The translations under genes and the position numbers were made by a program. The notes under the pieces were generated by a model that searched no databases, was not told the origin of the DNA, and worked only from the letters and a program-made list of their open reading frames with translations. DNA of 53,029 nucleotides from an uncultured Oscillospiraceae bacterium. GTDB lineage: Bacteria > Bacillota > Clostridia > Oscillospirales > Acutalibacteraceae. Shown piece after piece: positions 34,582 through 42,531 of the stretch (position 1 is its first letter; each line of letters starts with the position of its first letter). Location of the stretch: positions 1-53,029 of the forward strand of contig CAJUNQ010000073.1 of NCBI GenBank assembly GCA_910587835.1, written 5' to 3'.

Positions 34582-35454
34582 ATGCCGGTAAGAAGGCGTT
34601 ATGAGGCCAGCGCCGCCCAAGTGCTGGCGCTGCAAAACCCGGACGGCACCTGGGGCAGTCAGTTTCATACTCTGTCCATGCCGGACCGCCGCCGGGGGCT
34701 GATGACCACGGAACAGGCCCTGCGGCGGCTGTGCATTCTGGGCTATACCATAGAGGACGAGCCCATCCGCCGGGCGGTGGACTGTATGGTCAGCTGCCTG
34801 CGTGGGGAGAGAACCATCGACAATTACTGGGAGAAGGGCCACGACTGGGCCCTGTTCACCCGGCTGATGCTCTCCACCTGGGTGCGGGAGTTCTGGCCGG
34901 AGGAGCCCGAGGCCCTGGCCTTTGCCCGGCAGTGGGCCGGTGTGGTGGAGTCTGCCTTTGCGGAAGGGCGGTATCATGCCGGGAGCTACCGGTATGCCTA
35001 TACCAACGCTTTCGGGGCCCCGCCCCGGGGCGGACGGGAGCGGGACTTTGTGGATTTTTACCATGTAAGCCTGGTCAAGGGCCTGCTGTCGCCGCAAACC
35101 GAAGCCTGGTTTCTGGACTATGTGATCGAGAAGCCGGAGGGCATCTATTATATCTGCGACGGCCCGGTGAGCCGTCCGCCCAGAGAATTTGCCGGCCGAG
35201 AGACCCTTCGCTGGCTCAGCGCGGTGGAGCTGCTGCTGGGGTACGGTCAGGCGGCACAGAAGCTGGGCTTTGCGGCGGACTGGCTGGAAGCGCATCGGGA
35301 CGGGTCTGGTCAATGGGACCTGGGGCCTCAGGCCAAAAACGGCGTTCAGCTGCCGCTGTCCCTGTCCTGGCGAAGAAAAGGGGCCCGGCAGGCAGACCAC
35401 ACCCAGTGGGTGGGGGATATACTGGGCCAGCTCAGGCCCGAGCAAAAGCAATAA
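34582..35454 (+). CDS. Uncharacterised 290-aa protein, possibly alpha/alpha-toroid
   Basis: Not assigned to a family. The N-terminus LALQNPDGTWG and the later DGSGQWDLG segment resemble the QW-type repeats of prenyltransferase/terpene-cyclase toroid folds, and the rest is helical. There are no membrane segments or signal peptide. It begins 3 bp after murA without a clear ribosome binding site, so translation is probably coupled to murA. It is followed by a terminator-like hairpin and yycJ. Confidence 0.7.
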   Translation: MPVRRRYEASAAQVLALQNPDGTWGSQFHTLSMPDRRRGLMTTEQALRRLCILGYTIEDEPIRRAVDCMVSCLRGERTIDNYWEKGHDWALFTRLMLSTWVREFWPEEPEALAFARQWAGVVESAFAEGRYHAGSYRYAYTNAFGAPPRGGRERDFVDFYHVSLVKGLLSPQTEAWFLDYVIEKPEGIYYICDGPVSRPPREFAGRETLRWLSAVELLLGYGQAAQKLGFAADWLEAHRDGSGQWDLGPQAKNGVQLPLSLSWRRKGARQADHTQWVGDILGQLRPEQKQ

Positions 35455-35465
35455 GAGGACATGCA

Positions 35466-35497
35466 CCCTGTCCGGGCAGCCCCGGCAGGGCCGTTTT
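35466..35497 (+). terminator. Terminator-like hairpin before the yycJ-like gene
   Basis: CCCTG-T-CCGGG...CCCGG-CAGGG followed by CCGTTTT, located between the toroid-like gene and yycJ. It may end the murA transcript partly, with read-through into yycJ-rlmH. Confidence 0.6.
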
Positions 35498-35513
35498 ATG
35501 AGGAGGAAGGTAT

Positions 35514-36296
35514 ATGGCACGTCTCTGCCCGCTGTTTTCCGGCAGCTCGGGGAACAGCTACTATATTGGCTCCCGCAGCGCGGGGGTGCTGATCGACGCA
35601 GGCCCCTCCTGCCGCAGGATGGAGGGCATTCTGGGCCTGTGCGGCATTGAGATGTCTGCTGTAAAGGCCATTTTGGTGACCCATGAGCACAGCGACCACA
35701 TCGGGGGCATCCGGGTGCTGGCAAAAAAGCATGACCTGCCGGTATACGCCACCCCCGGCACGCTGGACGCCATGGCCCCCCAGGTGGGGGACGTGGAGCT
35801 GATTGACATCTCCGGCGGCGCGGAGCTGGCCGGTATGGAGGTGCGCCCCTTTCCCGTGTCCCACGACTGCGCCCAGCCTGTGGGCTACCGCATACATACC
35901 GGGGACGGCAGAAATTTTTGCCTGGCCACAGACCTGGGGTATCTCTCGGATGAGGTGAAGGCCGCGCTGACAGGCTGCGACGCGGTGGTGCTGGAATCCA
36001 ACCATGACGTGGAGATGCTGCGCATGGGCCCCTACCCGCCCCCTCTCAAGCGGCGGATTCTGTCCAGTCAGGGACATCTCTCCAACGGGGCCTGCGCGGG
36101 CATTCTGCCCTGGCTGCTACAGTCTGGGGTGCGGCGGTTTGTGCTGGCCCATCTCAGCCGGGAGAACAACAGCCCCCAGCTGGCAGAAGCCGCCAGCGTT
36201 GCCGCCCTGACCCAGGCCGGGTATGTGCGGGAGGTGGACTACCTGCTGGAAACCGCGCCGGTAGAAAATTCTCAGGGCAGGACGGTGATTTTCTGA
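35514..36296 (+). CDS. Metallo-beta-lactamase fold hydrolase, YycJ/WalJ-like
   Basis: 260-aa MBL-fold protein. The metal motif is THEHSDHIGG (near residues 58-67), followed by the later His and Asp ligands (VSHDC, ATDLG) and VLAHLSRENN. It matches the YycJ group, a putative exonuclease that lies next to rlmH or walRK in many Firmicutes. AGGAGG lies 7 nt before the ATG. The stop TGA overlaps the rlmH start by 1 bp. Confidence 0.88.
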   Translation: MARLCPLFSGSSGNSYYIGSRSAGVLIDAGPSCRRMEGILGLCGIEMSAVKAILVTHEHSDHIGGIRVLAKKHDLPVYATPGTLDAMAPQVGDVELIDISGGAELAGMEVRPFPVSHDCAQPVGYRIHTGDGRNFCLATDLGYLSDEVKAALTGCDAVVLESNHDVEMLRMGPYPPPLKRRILSSQGHLSNGACAGILPWLLQSGVRRFVLAHLSRENNSPQLAEAASVAALTQAGYVREVDYLLETAPVENSQGRTVIF

Positions 36297-36766
36297 TGCT
36301 GGGGGTGCGCATTGTCTGCCTGGGCAAGCTGCAGGAGCCCTTCTGGCAGGGGGCTGTGGCGGAGTATCAGAAGCGGTTGCAGAGCCTGTGCCGGCTGGAG
36401 CTCATCCAGCTGCCTGAGGAGCGGCTGCCCCAGAACCCCTCCCCGGCCCAGATTGCCGCCGGGCTGGAAAAGGAGGCCGGGCTGATCCTCCCCCGGCTGC
36501 GGGGAACTGTCTGCCCCCTGTGCATTGAGGGCAGGCTGCTGGACTCGCCGGGTATGGCGGCGTTGCTGGACCAGGCCATGCAATCGCCGGGCAGCGTGAC
36601 CTTTGTCATTGGCAGCTCTCACGGCCTGGCCGGGCGGGTGAAGCAGGCCGGCCAGGGCATCTCCATGTCAAAAATGACCTTCCCCCACCAGCTGGCCCGG
36701 GTAATGCTGTGCGAGCAGGTGTACCGGGGACTACAGATTTTACGGGGCAGCGCCTATCATAAATAG
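36296..36766 (+). CDS. rlmH: 23S rRNA (pseudouridine1915-N3)-methyltransferase
   Basis: 156-aa SPOUT methyltransferase that modifies helix 69 of 23S rRNA. The C-terminal trefoil-knot signature is complete (VTFVIGSSHGLAG and MTFPHQLARVMLCEQVYRGLQILRG without the middle). It overlaps the yycJ-like gene by 1 bp, the usual order. Confidence 0.94.
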   Translation: MLGVRIVCLGKLQEPFWQGAVAEYQKRLQSLCRLELIQLPEERLPQNPSPAQIAAGLEKEAGLILPRLRGTVCPLCIEGRLLDSPGMAALLDQAMQSPGSVTFVIGSSHGLAGRVKQAGQGISMSKMTFPHQLARVMLCEQVYRGLQILRGSAYHK

Positions 36767-36812
36767 GGGTGTCTGCAAGAGGTGTTCCGGCGGTAGAGTT
36801 TTATACGGCGAA

Positions 36813-36896
36813 CTCAGGGAGCCTCTGACATTCGCTGCACGAAGTCTGACATTCGCTGCACAAAGTCTGACATTCGCTGCACGAAGCCTCCCTGAG
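36813..36896. repeat. 21-bp tandem triplet enclosed by an inverted repeat
   Basis: Three copies of TCTGACATTCGCTGCAC-RAAG (start 36824, 36845, 36866) lie between the inverted arms CTCAGGGAG (36813-36821) and CTCCCTGAG (36888-36896). The 305-bp gap from 36767 to 37071 holds no other feature but the terminator below. A minus-strand frame through the repeat would read CSECQT repeats, but it lacks a ribosome binding site. Confidence 0.85.
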
Positions 36897-37028
36897 AGCC
36901 CACCAGCACCTTAGACGCCCCGACCTGCGTGTAGGTACAAGGTGAGGGGATGGTGGCGGGATTCTGTCCCACCACCGTCTGTGACATACTTGGGAAAAAG
37001 GCCCCCTGCTGCGAGGCGATGTTATATC

Positions 37029-37061
37029 AAAAAAGGACCCGGCTTGCGCCAGGTCCTTTTT
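37029..37061 (-). terminator. Terminator of the PTS-IIC-like gene
   Basis: AAAAAAGGACC...GGTCCTTTTT; the hairpin is flanked by A and T runs, so it can work on both strands. It lies 10 nt after the minus-strand stop codon. Confidence 0.88.
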
Positions 37062-37071
37062 CTTGAGTAGG

Positions 37072-38172
37072 TTACACATCCAGCTTCATGTCGCCAAGCT
37101 TCACCCAGCCCAGCCGGCGCAGGCCCAGGTCAATCCCCAGGGCCAGCAGAGCCGGCAGGATAAAGCACACCAGCCCCAGCCCCAGCCAGTCAAAGGCAGT
37201 GATTGCCGCCTTTGCGCCGGTGGCTACATCGTTCACCCAGCCGGAGTACACGCCGATCTGCCCCACCAGACCGCAGGTGCCCATGCCCGAGGCCACGCCC
37301 CCAGAGGGGTCGTTCATCTGCAGGCCAAACACACAGGTGGCAATAGGCCCGGTGACTGCCGAGGCCAGCGTGGGGGCAATCCAGATGCGGGGGTTTTTGA
37401 TAATGTTAGGCACCTGCAGCATAGAGGTGCCCAGCCCCTGGGTCACCAGTCCGCCCCAACAATTCTCGCGGAAGCTGATGACCGCGAAGCCGATCATCTG
37501 GGCGCAGCAGCCTGCCACCGCAGCTCCTCCCGCCAGGCCCGTCAGGCTGAATGCCGCGCACAACGCCGCCGAGGAGATGGGCAGGGTGAGGGCAATGCCT
37601 ACCAGCACAGACACCACAATGCCCATCCAGAAGGGCTGAAGGACCGTGGCGTCTTTAATCAGCTGGCCGAAAGCCGTAGCCACCGAGCCAATGGCCGGGG
37701 CGAACAGATAAGCCAAAGCAGCGCCCGAGCCGATGGTCACCAGGGGGGTGACCAGAATGTCCACCGGGGTCTTTTTGCTGACCAGCTTGCCCAACTCGCA
37801 GGCAGGAATAGCCAGCAGCAGCACCGCCAGAGGGCCTCCCCCGCCCCCCAGCGCGTTGGAGGCCGTGCCCACCGCGGTGAGGGAGAACAGCACCAGCGGC
37901 GGGGCCTTCAGGGCAGAGCCAATGGCAATAGCCATAGCGGGCCCGGCCATGGACTTGGCAAAGCCCCCAATCTCCTCCAACACGGGCAGGCCGAATTGGG
38001 CGCCCAGGGTGGAGATAATGGTCCCCACCAGCAGCGAGGCAAACAGGCCCTGGGCCATGGCGCTCATGGCGTCTACAAAGTAGAGGCGCAAGTAAGACTT
38101 GGCGGCTTCCCAGCCGCTTTTTTTGCCGGGAACCGCTGGGGACACAGGTGGTTTTTCAGTTTGTTTGCTCAA
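37072..38172 (-). CDS. PTS EIIC-like membrane transporter (PTS_EIIC_2 family)
   Basis: 366-aa protein with about nine to ten transmembrane segments and gly-rich loops (ALGGGGGPLAVLL, FRENCWGGLVTQGLGTSMLQVPNI) typical of the PF13303 PTS IIC-like family. EIIA, EIIB and HPr domains are absent and no such genes are nearby, so it may be a PTS-independent carrier. The start codon is a TTG at 38172 with a strong GGAAGGAG 8 nt upstream. A 210-nt leader contains competing hairpins over that ribosome binding site (38183-38227). Substrate unknown. Confidence 0.82.
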   Translation of the reverse strand: MSKQTEKPPVSPAVPGKKSGWEAAKSYLRLYFVDAMSAMAQGLFASLLVGTIISTLGAQFGLPVLEEIGGFAKSMAGPAMAIAIGSALKAPPLVLFSLTAVGTASNALGGGGGPLAVLLLAIPACELGKLVSKKTPVDILVTPLVTIGSGAALAYLFAPAIGSVATAFGQLIKDATVLQPFWMGIVVSVLVGIALTLPISSAALCAAFSLTGLAGGAAVAGCCAQMIGFAVISFRENCWGGLVTQGLGTSMLQVPNIIKNPRIWIAPTLASAVTGPIATCVFGLQMNDPSGGVASGMGTCGLVGQIGVYSGWVNDVATGAKAAITAFDWLGLGLVCFILPALLALGIDLGLRRLGWVKLGDMKLDV

Positions 38173-38182
38173 AGGGAAAACT

Positions 38183-38227
38183 CCTTCCGATGCCGGAAGG
38201 TGCGCCGACAGGGCGCAGCCCTCCGGC
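38183..38227 (-). promoter_or_regulatory. Candidate RNA switch over the ribosome binding site
   Basis: Two exclusive stems in the leader of the membrane protein. The sequestering stem pairs CCTTCCG with CGGAAGG (38183-38200), covering the Shine-Dalgarno. The alternative stem pairs GCCGGA with TCCGGC and TGCGCC with GGCGCA (38192-38227), which takes the anti-Shine-Dalgarno strand away. Upstream, ACAGCCGG and CCGGCTGT can close a further domain. It matches no riboswitch class I know. Confidence 0.55.
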
Positions 38228-38391
38228 AGATATGTTTTTGATTGGCAGAGAAATCTATATTCGCTATGTTGCCCAGGCCGGACAGCCGGTTTGGGTTGGG
38301 AGAACGCCGTCGGAGGTCTTCCGGCTGTGTGGTCGTCTCCGTCCCTACTGACGGTTCCTGCCCTGCCTGGGCCGTGTTGGGTTTTGATATC

Positions 38392-38419
38392 ATTATATCG
38401 ATTGTGGCGGGATTGTCAA
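38392..38419 (-). promoter_or_regulatory. Promoter of the PTS-IIC-like gene
   Basis: On the minus strand: TTGACA (38419-38414), 16-bp spacer, TATAAT (38397-38392). It predicts a leader of about 210 nt. Confidence 0.85.
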
Positions 38420-38632
38420 GAGGGTAATGGGAAAAAGCTGCATTTCCTCAGAACTGTCCCACTGCAAACAGGGTGGAGCTGTGCCGGCAAAGGAAAGGCC
38501 ATCGTGTCATAGAGCTGTAGAAAGCAGATAAAGAGCACCCCTTCCCGTCCATGTATACTCTTCTTGTCTGTGGACAGTATGACGGGGCGAGCCCTCCCCC
38601 CCAGGCCGGGGACTCCGCAATTTGCCTGGCAC

Positions 38633-38661
38633 TTGCGTCTCCCCCGCTTCTATGGTAAAAT
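38633..38661 (+). promoter_or_regulatory. Upstream promoter of glutaminase
   Basis: TTGCGT (38633-38638), 17-bp spacer, TAAAAT (38656-38661). The hairpin TGTGTTC-TGAC-GAACACA (38661-38678) starts at its last base and covers the start site, so it could be an operator. Confidence 0.6.
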
Positions 38662-38739
38662 GTGTTCTGACGAACACAAGGAGAAGCCCTGAAGCGCGAA
38701 GCGCTTCTCTTTTGCTACGCAAAAGCGCCGGACTTCTCC
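38661..38739 (+). repeat. Cluster of hairpins in the glutaminase leader
   Basis: TGTGTTC-TGAC-GAACACA (38661-38678); then the outer stem GGAGAAG (38680-38686) with CTTCTCC (38733-38739) enclosing two perfect hairpins, GAAGCGC-GAA-GCGCTTC (38691-38707) and CTTTTGC-TAC-GCAAAAG (38709-38725). Together they form a three-way junction. No terminator T-run follows. Confidence 0.75.
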
Positions 38740-38753
38740 GAACAGATTTATGA

Positions 38754-38759
38754 TATAAT
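38754..38759 (+). promoter_or_regulatory. Extended -10 promoter element of glutaminase
   Basis: TGATATAAT: consensus TATAAT with the TGn extension, 36 bp before the start. No -35 is seen at the right distance. Confidence 0.6.
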
Positions 38760-38794
38760 ACAGTCAGAGGAAAAAGCGGAAAGGGAGCGAGACC

Positions 38795-39712
38795 ATGGAG
38801 GAACTGCTGGAACAATTGTTGGAGGAATGCCGCCCCTATACCAGCCAGGGTAAAACCGCAGACTATATCCCGGAGCTGGCAAAAAAGAATCCGGACGCCC
38901 TGGGCGTCTATGTTATTGGCAGCGAGGGCAAGCACAGCTGGGCCGGAGACTGCCGCCAGGGGTTTACCCTGCAGAGCATGGTCAAGCCCATTCTGTTGCT
39001 GCAGGCCCTGCTGGACAACGGCACAGAGGCGGTACAGTGCCGGGTGGGCGTGGAGGCCACCGGCAAGCCCTTTGACGCCATTAACGCGGGCGACCGTGCC
39101 CTGGACAGCCGGCATATCAACCCCATGGTGAACATGGGGGCCATTGTGATGTGCAGCCTCATCCACGGCGGAAGCTATGAGGAACGCTTTCAGCGGCTGC
39201 TGACGCTGACGGGCCAACTGGTGGGGGACCCGGAGGTGAGGATTGACCAGGCGGTTTACCTGTCTGAAAAAAGCCACGGCAGCAAAAACCGGGCTCTGGC
39301 TTATCTGCTCAAGTCCCACGGCCTTTTGGACGGCGATGTGGAGGAGGTGCTGGACTGCTATTTCCGGGCCTGTTCCATTCAGGTGGACTGCCGGGGGCTG
39401 GCCCACATGGGGGCAGTGCTGGCCAACCGGGGGCGTCTGCCAGACTCCAACCGGCGGGTCTTTCCCGCGCCTCTGGCCCGGTATGTGAACGCCATTCTCA
39501 CTACCTGCGGCATGTACGACGGCTCGGGTGAGTTTGCCATACGGGTGGGCATCCCCGCGAAAAGCGGCGTGTCGGGGGGCATTATGGCGGTGGCCCCCAC
39601 CCGCATGGGGATCGGCATTTATTCCCCGGCGCTGGACCGGAAGGGCAACAGTGTGGCAGGAATCCACCTGCTGGAACGACTGAGCAGAGAGCTGTATCTG
39701 AGCATTTTTTAG
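38795..39712 (+). CDS. glsA: Glutaminase
   Basis: Hydrolyses glutamine to glutamate and ammonia in the cytoplasm. 305 aa, a serine-dependent beta-lactamase-like fold. The catalytic S-x-x-K lies in LQSMVKPI (Ser 65, Lys 68). The NPMVNMGAI, GSKNRALA and GVSGGIMAV motifs of the family are complete. AAGGGAGCGAG lies before the ATG. Monocistronic, with a structured leader and two candidate promoters. In other bacteria it can support acid resistance, which is not evident here. Confidence 0.94.
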   Translation: MEELLEQLLEECRPYTSQGKTADYIPELAKKNPDALGVYVIGSEGKHSWAGDCRQGFTLQSMVKPILLLQALLDNGTEAVQCRVGVEATGKPFDAINAGDRALDSRHINPMVNMGAIVMCSLIHGGSYEERFQRLLTLTGQLVGDPEVRIDQAVYLSEKSHGSKNRALAYLLKSHGLLDGDVEEVLDCYFRACSIQVDCRGLAHMGAVLANRGRLPDSNRRVFPAPLARYVNAILTTCGMYDGSGEFAIRVGIPAKSGVSGGIMAVAPTRMGIGIYSPALDRKGNSVAGIHLLERLSRELYLSIF

Positions 39713-40131
39713 CCCCAGTACTGTTCTGACCTCCAACAGACTGTACGGCAGAAAACATTCCCGGTCCCGGGCTGAGGCCTGGGGCTTCCCTTTATAGACC
39801 TCAACGACAGAATCGGTTTTTCTCTTTGTCGACAGTGAAAGTGCAAGGTATTGCTTCCCCTGAACAGAGCAAAGGCTTCGCCGCCGTCCACCTGCCGGAT
39901 TGTGGCAAGCCAAAGAATCCCCTGCCCTACCCACAGCCTGAAAACCGAAAACGCCTCTGCCAGCATAGAAAACGCGCTTGAGAGTCAGACTCATTCTCCA
40001 GCAGACAGCATTGCTGCCCGCCCGAAAGAGGGCTTTCCTCTTCCGGACCGCGTTGACTATAACAGCAGAGGCGTTCTTTTCTGTCAAAATTTGTCCTCCT
40101 GCCTCAGAGGCAGCAGAAGAAATCCCTGGGC
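39713..40131. other. Gene-free chromosomal flank between glsA and the element
   Basis: 419 bp that lay just downstream of lysS before insertion. An 85-aa minus-strand ORF (39709-39966) has no ribosome binding site and odd composition, so it is not called. CTGCCT-CAG-AGGCAG at about 40100-40115 may be part of the old lysS terminator. Confidence 0.5.
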
Positions 40132-40157
40132 TCAGTCCAGCGGCTTCATCGTGGGGA
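40132..40157 (-). pseudogene. Displaced original lysS 3' end (left attachment site)
   Basis: On the minus strand this reads ATC-CCC-ACG-ATG-AAG then CCG-CTG-GAC-TGA, that is I-P-T-M-K-P-L-D-stop. It encodes the same last residues (PTMKPLD) as intact lysS at 52354, but with different, GC-richer codons. GGCTTCAT (40142-40149) and GTGGGGA (40151-40157) are identical in the right end (52364-52371 and 52373-52379). It is the chromosomal remnant left by integration. Confidence 0.9.
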
Positions 40158-40274
40158 TTAAAGCATGAAACATCCATATGGGGTTAAATGCTCTCGTTTT
40201 CGTGCTATTCCCATACATTTTTAAAGCGCTCATGCTGAATCCTCTCTTTTCCTCTCACAACTTTGCGGCGAAAA
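40158..40274. other. Element left end, no gene seen
   Basis: AT-rich sequence between the attachment core and the arm-type repeats. No ORF with a start signal. Confidence 0.5.
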
Positions 40275-40307
40275 GGTGTAAAACGAAGTGTAAAATCAGG
40301 TGTACTT
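40275..40307 (+). repeat. Left arm-type integrase sites
   Basis: Three direct repeats: GGTGTAAAAC (40275), AGTGTAAAAT (40287), AGGTGTACTT (40298), overlapping the integrase stop codon. The same motif occurs twice at the right end (52280-52299). Tn916-type integrases bind such direct repeats with their N-terminal domain. Confidence 0.75.
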
Positions 40308-41574
40308 AACTGATCTTGATCTTGCCTTCAAGATTGGCAAAACTCTCCTGCTTTTTCTCCTTCGTGGCCTCGTTGTAAATGTCCATTGTGGTTGAAATGT
40401 CCGCATGGCCCATGATTTCTTGAATGATCTTCAGGTTAGTTTCGTTTTCGCAGAAACGGGTACAGAAAGTATGTCTGAGGTTATGTGCTGAGAAATGCGG
40501 GAGGATTATAGGTTCCCGGCGTTCTTTTTTCGCCTGTTCTGTTTCCTGTGCGTTGTAGTCCCGGCTGATCCGTTCAATCGCCCGGTTGATACAATGGGGA
40601 CTAAGGCAATCACCGTAGCGATTTGCGAAAATGAATCCGCTGTATCCATCAACAACAGCCTTGCAAAACCCCGTCTGCATCTGCTGAAGCCGTAATTGGA
40701 GCAATGCACTTTTAACTTCTCCAAGCATGGGTACTATGCGTTCTCCCGCCTTGGTTTTTGGTGTGGTAATATGAAATTCAACTTTGCCGCTGTCCTGTAG
40801 GCGATAAATCAGATTGTGATTGATTGAAATAATTCCTTCTTGAAAATCGCAATCTTCCCACCGTAAGCCAATAACCTCACCAACCCGGCACCCCGTTCCA
40901 AGCAGGACAGTAAACAAGGGCAACCAGTGTCTATATGTCCTCGATCCTGCAATGTAATCTACAAATGCGGTCTGCTGTGTCTCTGTCAAAGCGTGTCGCT
41001 TCGGTTTCTCCCAGCTATGGCTTTTCTTGATTTCAGACATTACTCCGTTAGTCGGATTAAGTCTAATCATCCCATCCCGCACCGCCGTTTCAAAAACAGG
41101 GTGCAATATGGTATGAACAATCTCCATACTGTTAGGTTTAAAACCTTTGTCATGGATCAAGGACAAATAAAACTTACGTATGTCGCTGTACTTGATAGAT
41201 GCAATGCTCCTATGTCCAATCTCATCACGGACATAACGATTGTACATATACTTGTAATTGGTAGCTGTAGACTGTTTGAGTTCCCTTTTTGACGTGATAT
41301 AATCGTCATAATAGGCATTAAGCGTAGTCCTGGACGCACCATGTGTATCAATCCCATCATCCTGATCACGGGCAATCCTTTTCTCCATTGCCCGTAAAGA
41401 CTCCTTACTGCGCTTGCCAGTAGGTATTTTGTCTGAATCTACCAGTTGCCAGCTATATACGCTACGCTTCACTCCCTTCGAGTCGATGTATCGGTATTCG
41501 TATTTACCATCATTGCGTTGCAGTTCCCCTTGGCGAAGGTTCCTGCCCTTGCTGTCTTTTCTCTTTTCAGGCAT
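40306..41574 (-). CDS. int: Tyrosine recombinase, Tn916-type integrase
   Basis: 422-aa site-specific recombinase. N-terminal arm-binding domain (RNLRQGELQRNDGKYEYRYID), core-binding SAM-like domain (TLNAYYDDYITSKRELKQST), and catalytic domain with Arg in GTGCRVGEVIGLRW, HNLRHTF, GHADISTTMDIYN (catalytic Tyr). The ATG at 41574 has GGGAGTGG 7 nt upstream; the ORF opens 11 codons earlier. It inserts the element into the lysS 3' end. A 109-bp gap separates it from xis. Confidence 0.95.
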   Translation of the reverse strand: MPEKRKDSKGRNLRQGELQRNDGKYEYRYIDSKGVKRSVYSWQLVDSDKIPTGKRSKESLRAMEKRIARDQDDGIDTHGASRTTLNAYYDDYITSKRELKQSTATNYKYMYNRYVRDEIGHRSIASIKYSDIRKFYLSLIHDKGFKPNSMEIVHTILHPVFETAVRDGMIRLNPTNGVMSEIKKSHSWEKPKRHALTETQQTAFVDYIAGSRTYRHWLPLFTVLLGTGCRVGEVIGLRWEDCDFQEGIISINHNLIYRLQDSGKVEFHITTPKTKAGERIVPMLGEVKSALLQLRLQQMQTGFCKAVVDGYSGFIFANRYGDCLSPHCINRAIERISRDYNAQETEQAKKERREPIILPHFSAHNLRHTFCTRFCENETNLKIIQEIMGHADISTTMDIYNEATKEKKQESFANLEGKIKIS

Positions 41575-41683
41575 AAGAATTCCACTCCCTGAAAAGAATC
41601 CGAACACAGTATGCTTATTATAACCACTCAGAACAGATTTTTCAAGGGAGAAATTGCCCCCTTTCGATTATATTGGTTTTCTC

Positions 41684-41881
41684 CTAAATAGAGCAAAGAC
41701 AGTCTACATATTGCTGAAATTTAATGCGTTTTATCTGCGGCCTGTTCCCATTCCACAACAAATAATCCGCATCTTTGTCTCTATCAATAATCTGCCGCAA
41801 CTTATTTTGCCCAATGCGAAAATATGCAGCAGCTTCATCAACAGAAAGTGTGTATTTTTTCCATATAGGAATATCAATCAT
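41684..41881 (-). CDS. xis: Excisionase, Tn916 Xis family
   Basis: 65-aa winged-helix DNA-bending protein. DIPIWKKYTLSVDEAAAYFRIG and NKLRQIIDRD...NGNRPQIKR match the Tn916 Xis pattern closely. AAGGAG lies 6 nt before the ATG at 41881; the longer ORF start (41929) has none. It steers the integrase towards excision. Confidence 0.92.
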   Translation of the reverse strand: MIDIPIWKKYTLSVDEAAAYFRIGQNKLRQIIDRDKDADYLLWNGNRPQIKRIKFQQYVDCLCSI

Positions 41882-41945
41882 TTTTTGCTCCTTCCCGCAA
41901 CTATCTATAATTGCATCATAATTTTTCACTCCTTCTGCTTTCTTG

Positions 41946-42167
41946 TTAGATTCTGAAAACTTTTTTGATTATATAAAACTCATAAAGTGTGTTGTCTTGT
42001 TTAATTAAAAAATAACTTTTACTCAAAACATCCTCGGATTTTTCTCCGATTGAAAGATTTTCCACATATTGAGAGGCGTTTTCCTCCCAAAATGTCTGTA
42101 TTACAGGTATTTTTACGATGACACTTTCGATGACATAATAAGCGCACTTTATCACGCTAAAATCCAT
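41946..42167 (-). CDS. Hypothetical protein, 73 aa
   Basis: AT-rich small ORF between xis and the 100-aa gene, same strand. A weak AAGG lies 8 nt before the ATG. The N-terminal 25 residues are moderately hydrophobic (IKCAYYVIESVIVKIPVI). No family recognised. It may be real because it fits the operon, but it could be chance. Confidence 0.4.
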   Translation of the reverse strand: MDFSVIKCAYYVIESVIVKIPVIQTFWEENASQYVENLSIGEKSEDVLSKSYFLIKQDNTLYEFYIIKKVFRI

Positions 42168-42210
42168 CCAAATTGCCTTAGTTTAAGCGGTTTTCACGAT
42201 GACTATAGTA

Positions 42211-42513
42211 TTACCACGAAACATACCTGTTAGGTATCGCAAGAATATATCTTACACGGGCATATGCGTTGCGGAAGTTCTTTGCTTCGTCTTTTGCCTT
42301 GAGCGTAATACTGACTGGCTCCAAGTTGGTTTTCAGGCAAGCAGTATAACTTGCAATCTTGTCAATAGGCAACTTCTTAACCTGATCACGGATTATGGAT
42401 CGTGCCTTTATTTCACCGCTAAACAATCCATTCAGAATCAAGGTGCTTAATTCGTCCCGCTGTAACTCCGGGCTTCTGGATTTGTCCACTACTGGATCAA
42501 CGGTCTGATACAT
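42211..42513 (-). CDS. Hypothetical protein, 100 aa
   Basis: Helical, basic protein without membrane segments; no family recognised. Three ATG codons in a row follow a strong GGAAGGAGG; the third (42513) has the best spacing, 7 nt. It lies in the xis-int transcription unit downstream of the helicase-like gene. Confidence 0.65.
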   Translation of the reverse strand: MYQTVDPVVDKSRSPELQRDELSTLILNGLFSGEIKARSIIRDQVKKLPIDKIASYTACLKTNLEPVSITLKAKDEAKNFRNAYARVRYILAIPNRYVSW

Positions 42514-42531
42514 CATCATTCCTCCTTCCAC

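Noticed and set aside
33472..35724. 750-aa minus-strand ORF opposite murA
   Set aside because: Antisense shadow; murA and its neighbours are clear on the other strand.
36824..36886. 21-bp triplet as a short CRISPR array
   Set aside because: The units are directly adjacent with no spacers, and no cas gene is present.
36801..37079. 92-aa ORF with three CSECQT repeats
   Set aside because: The repeat is simply the 21-bp tandem triplet translated; the frame crosses a terminator and overlaps the membrane-protein gene end, without a ribosome binding site.
39709..39966. 85-aa minus-strand ORF in the flank beside the element
   Set aside because: No ribosome binding site and unusual composition; could be a decayed sequence but not supportable as a gene.
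38507..40177. 556-aa minus-strand ORF opposite glutaminase
   Set aside because: Shadow of glsA joined by chance to the flank; it even crosses the displaced lysS tail in the wrong frame.
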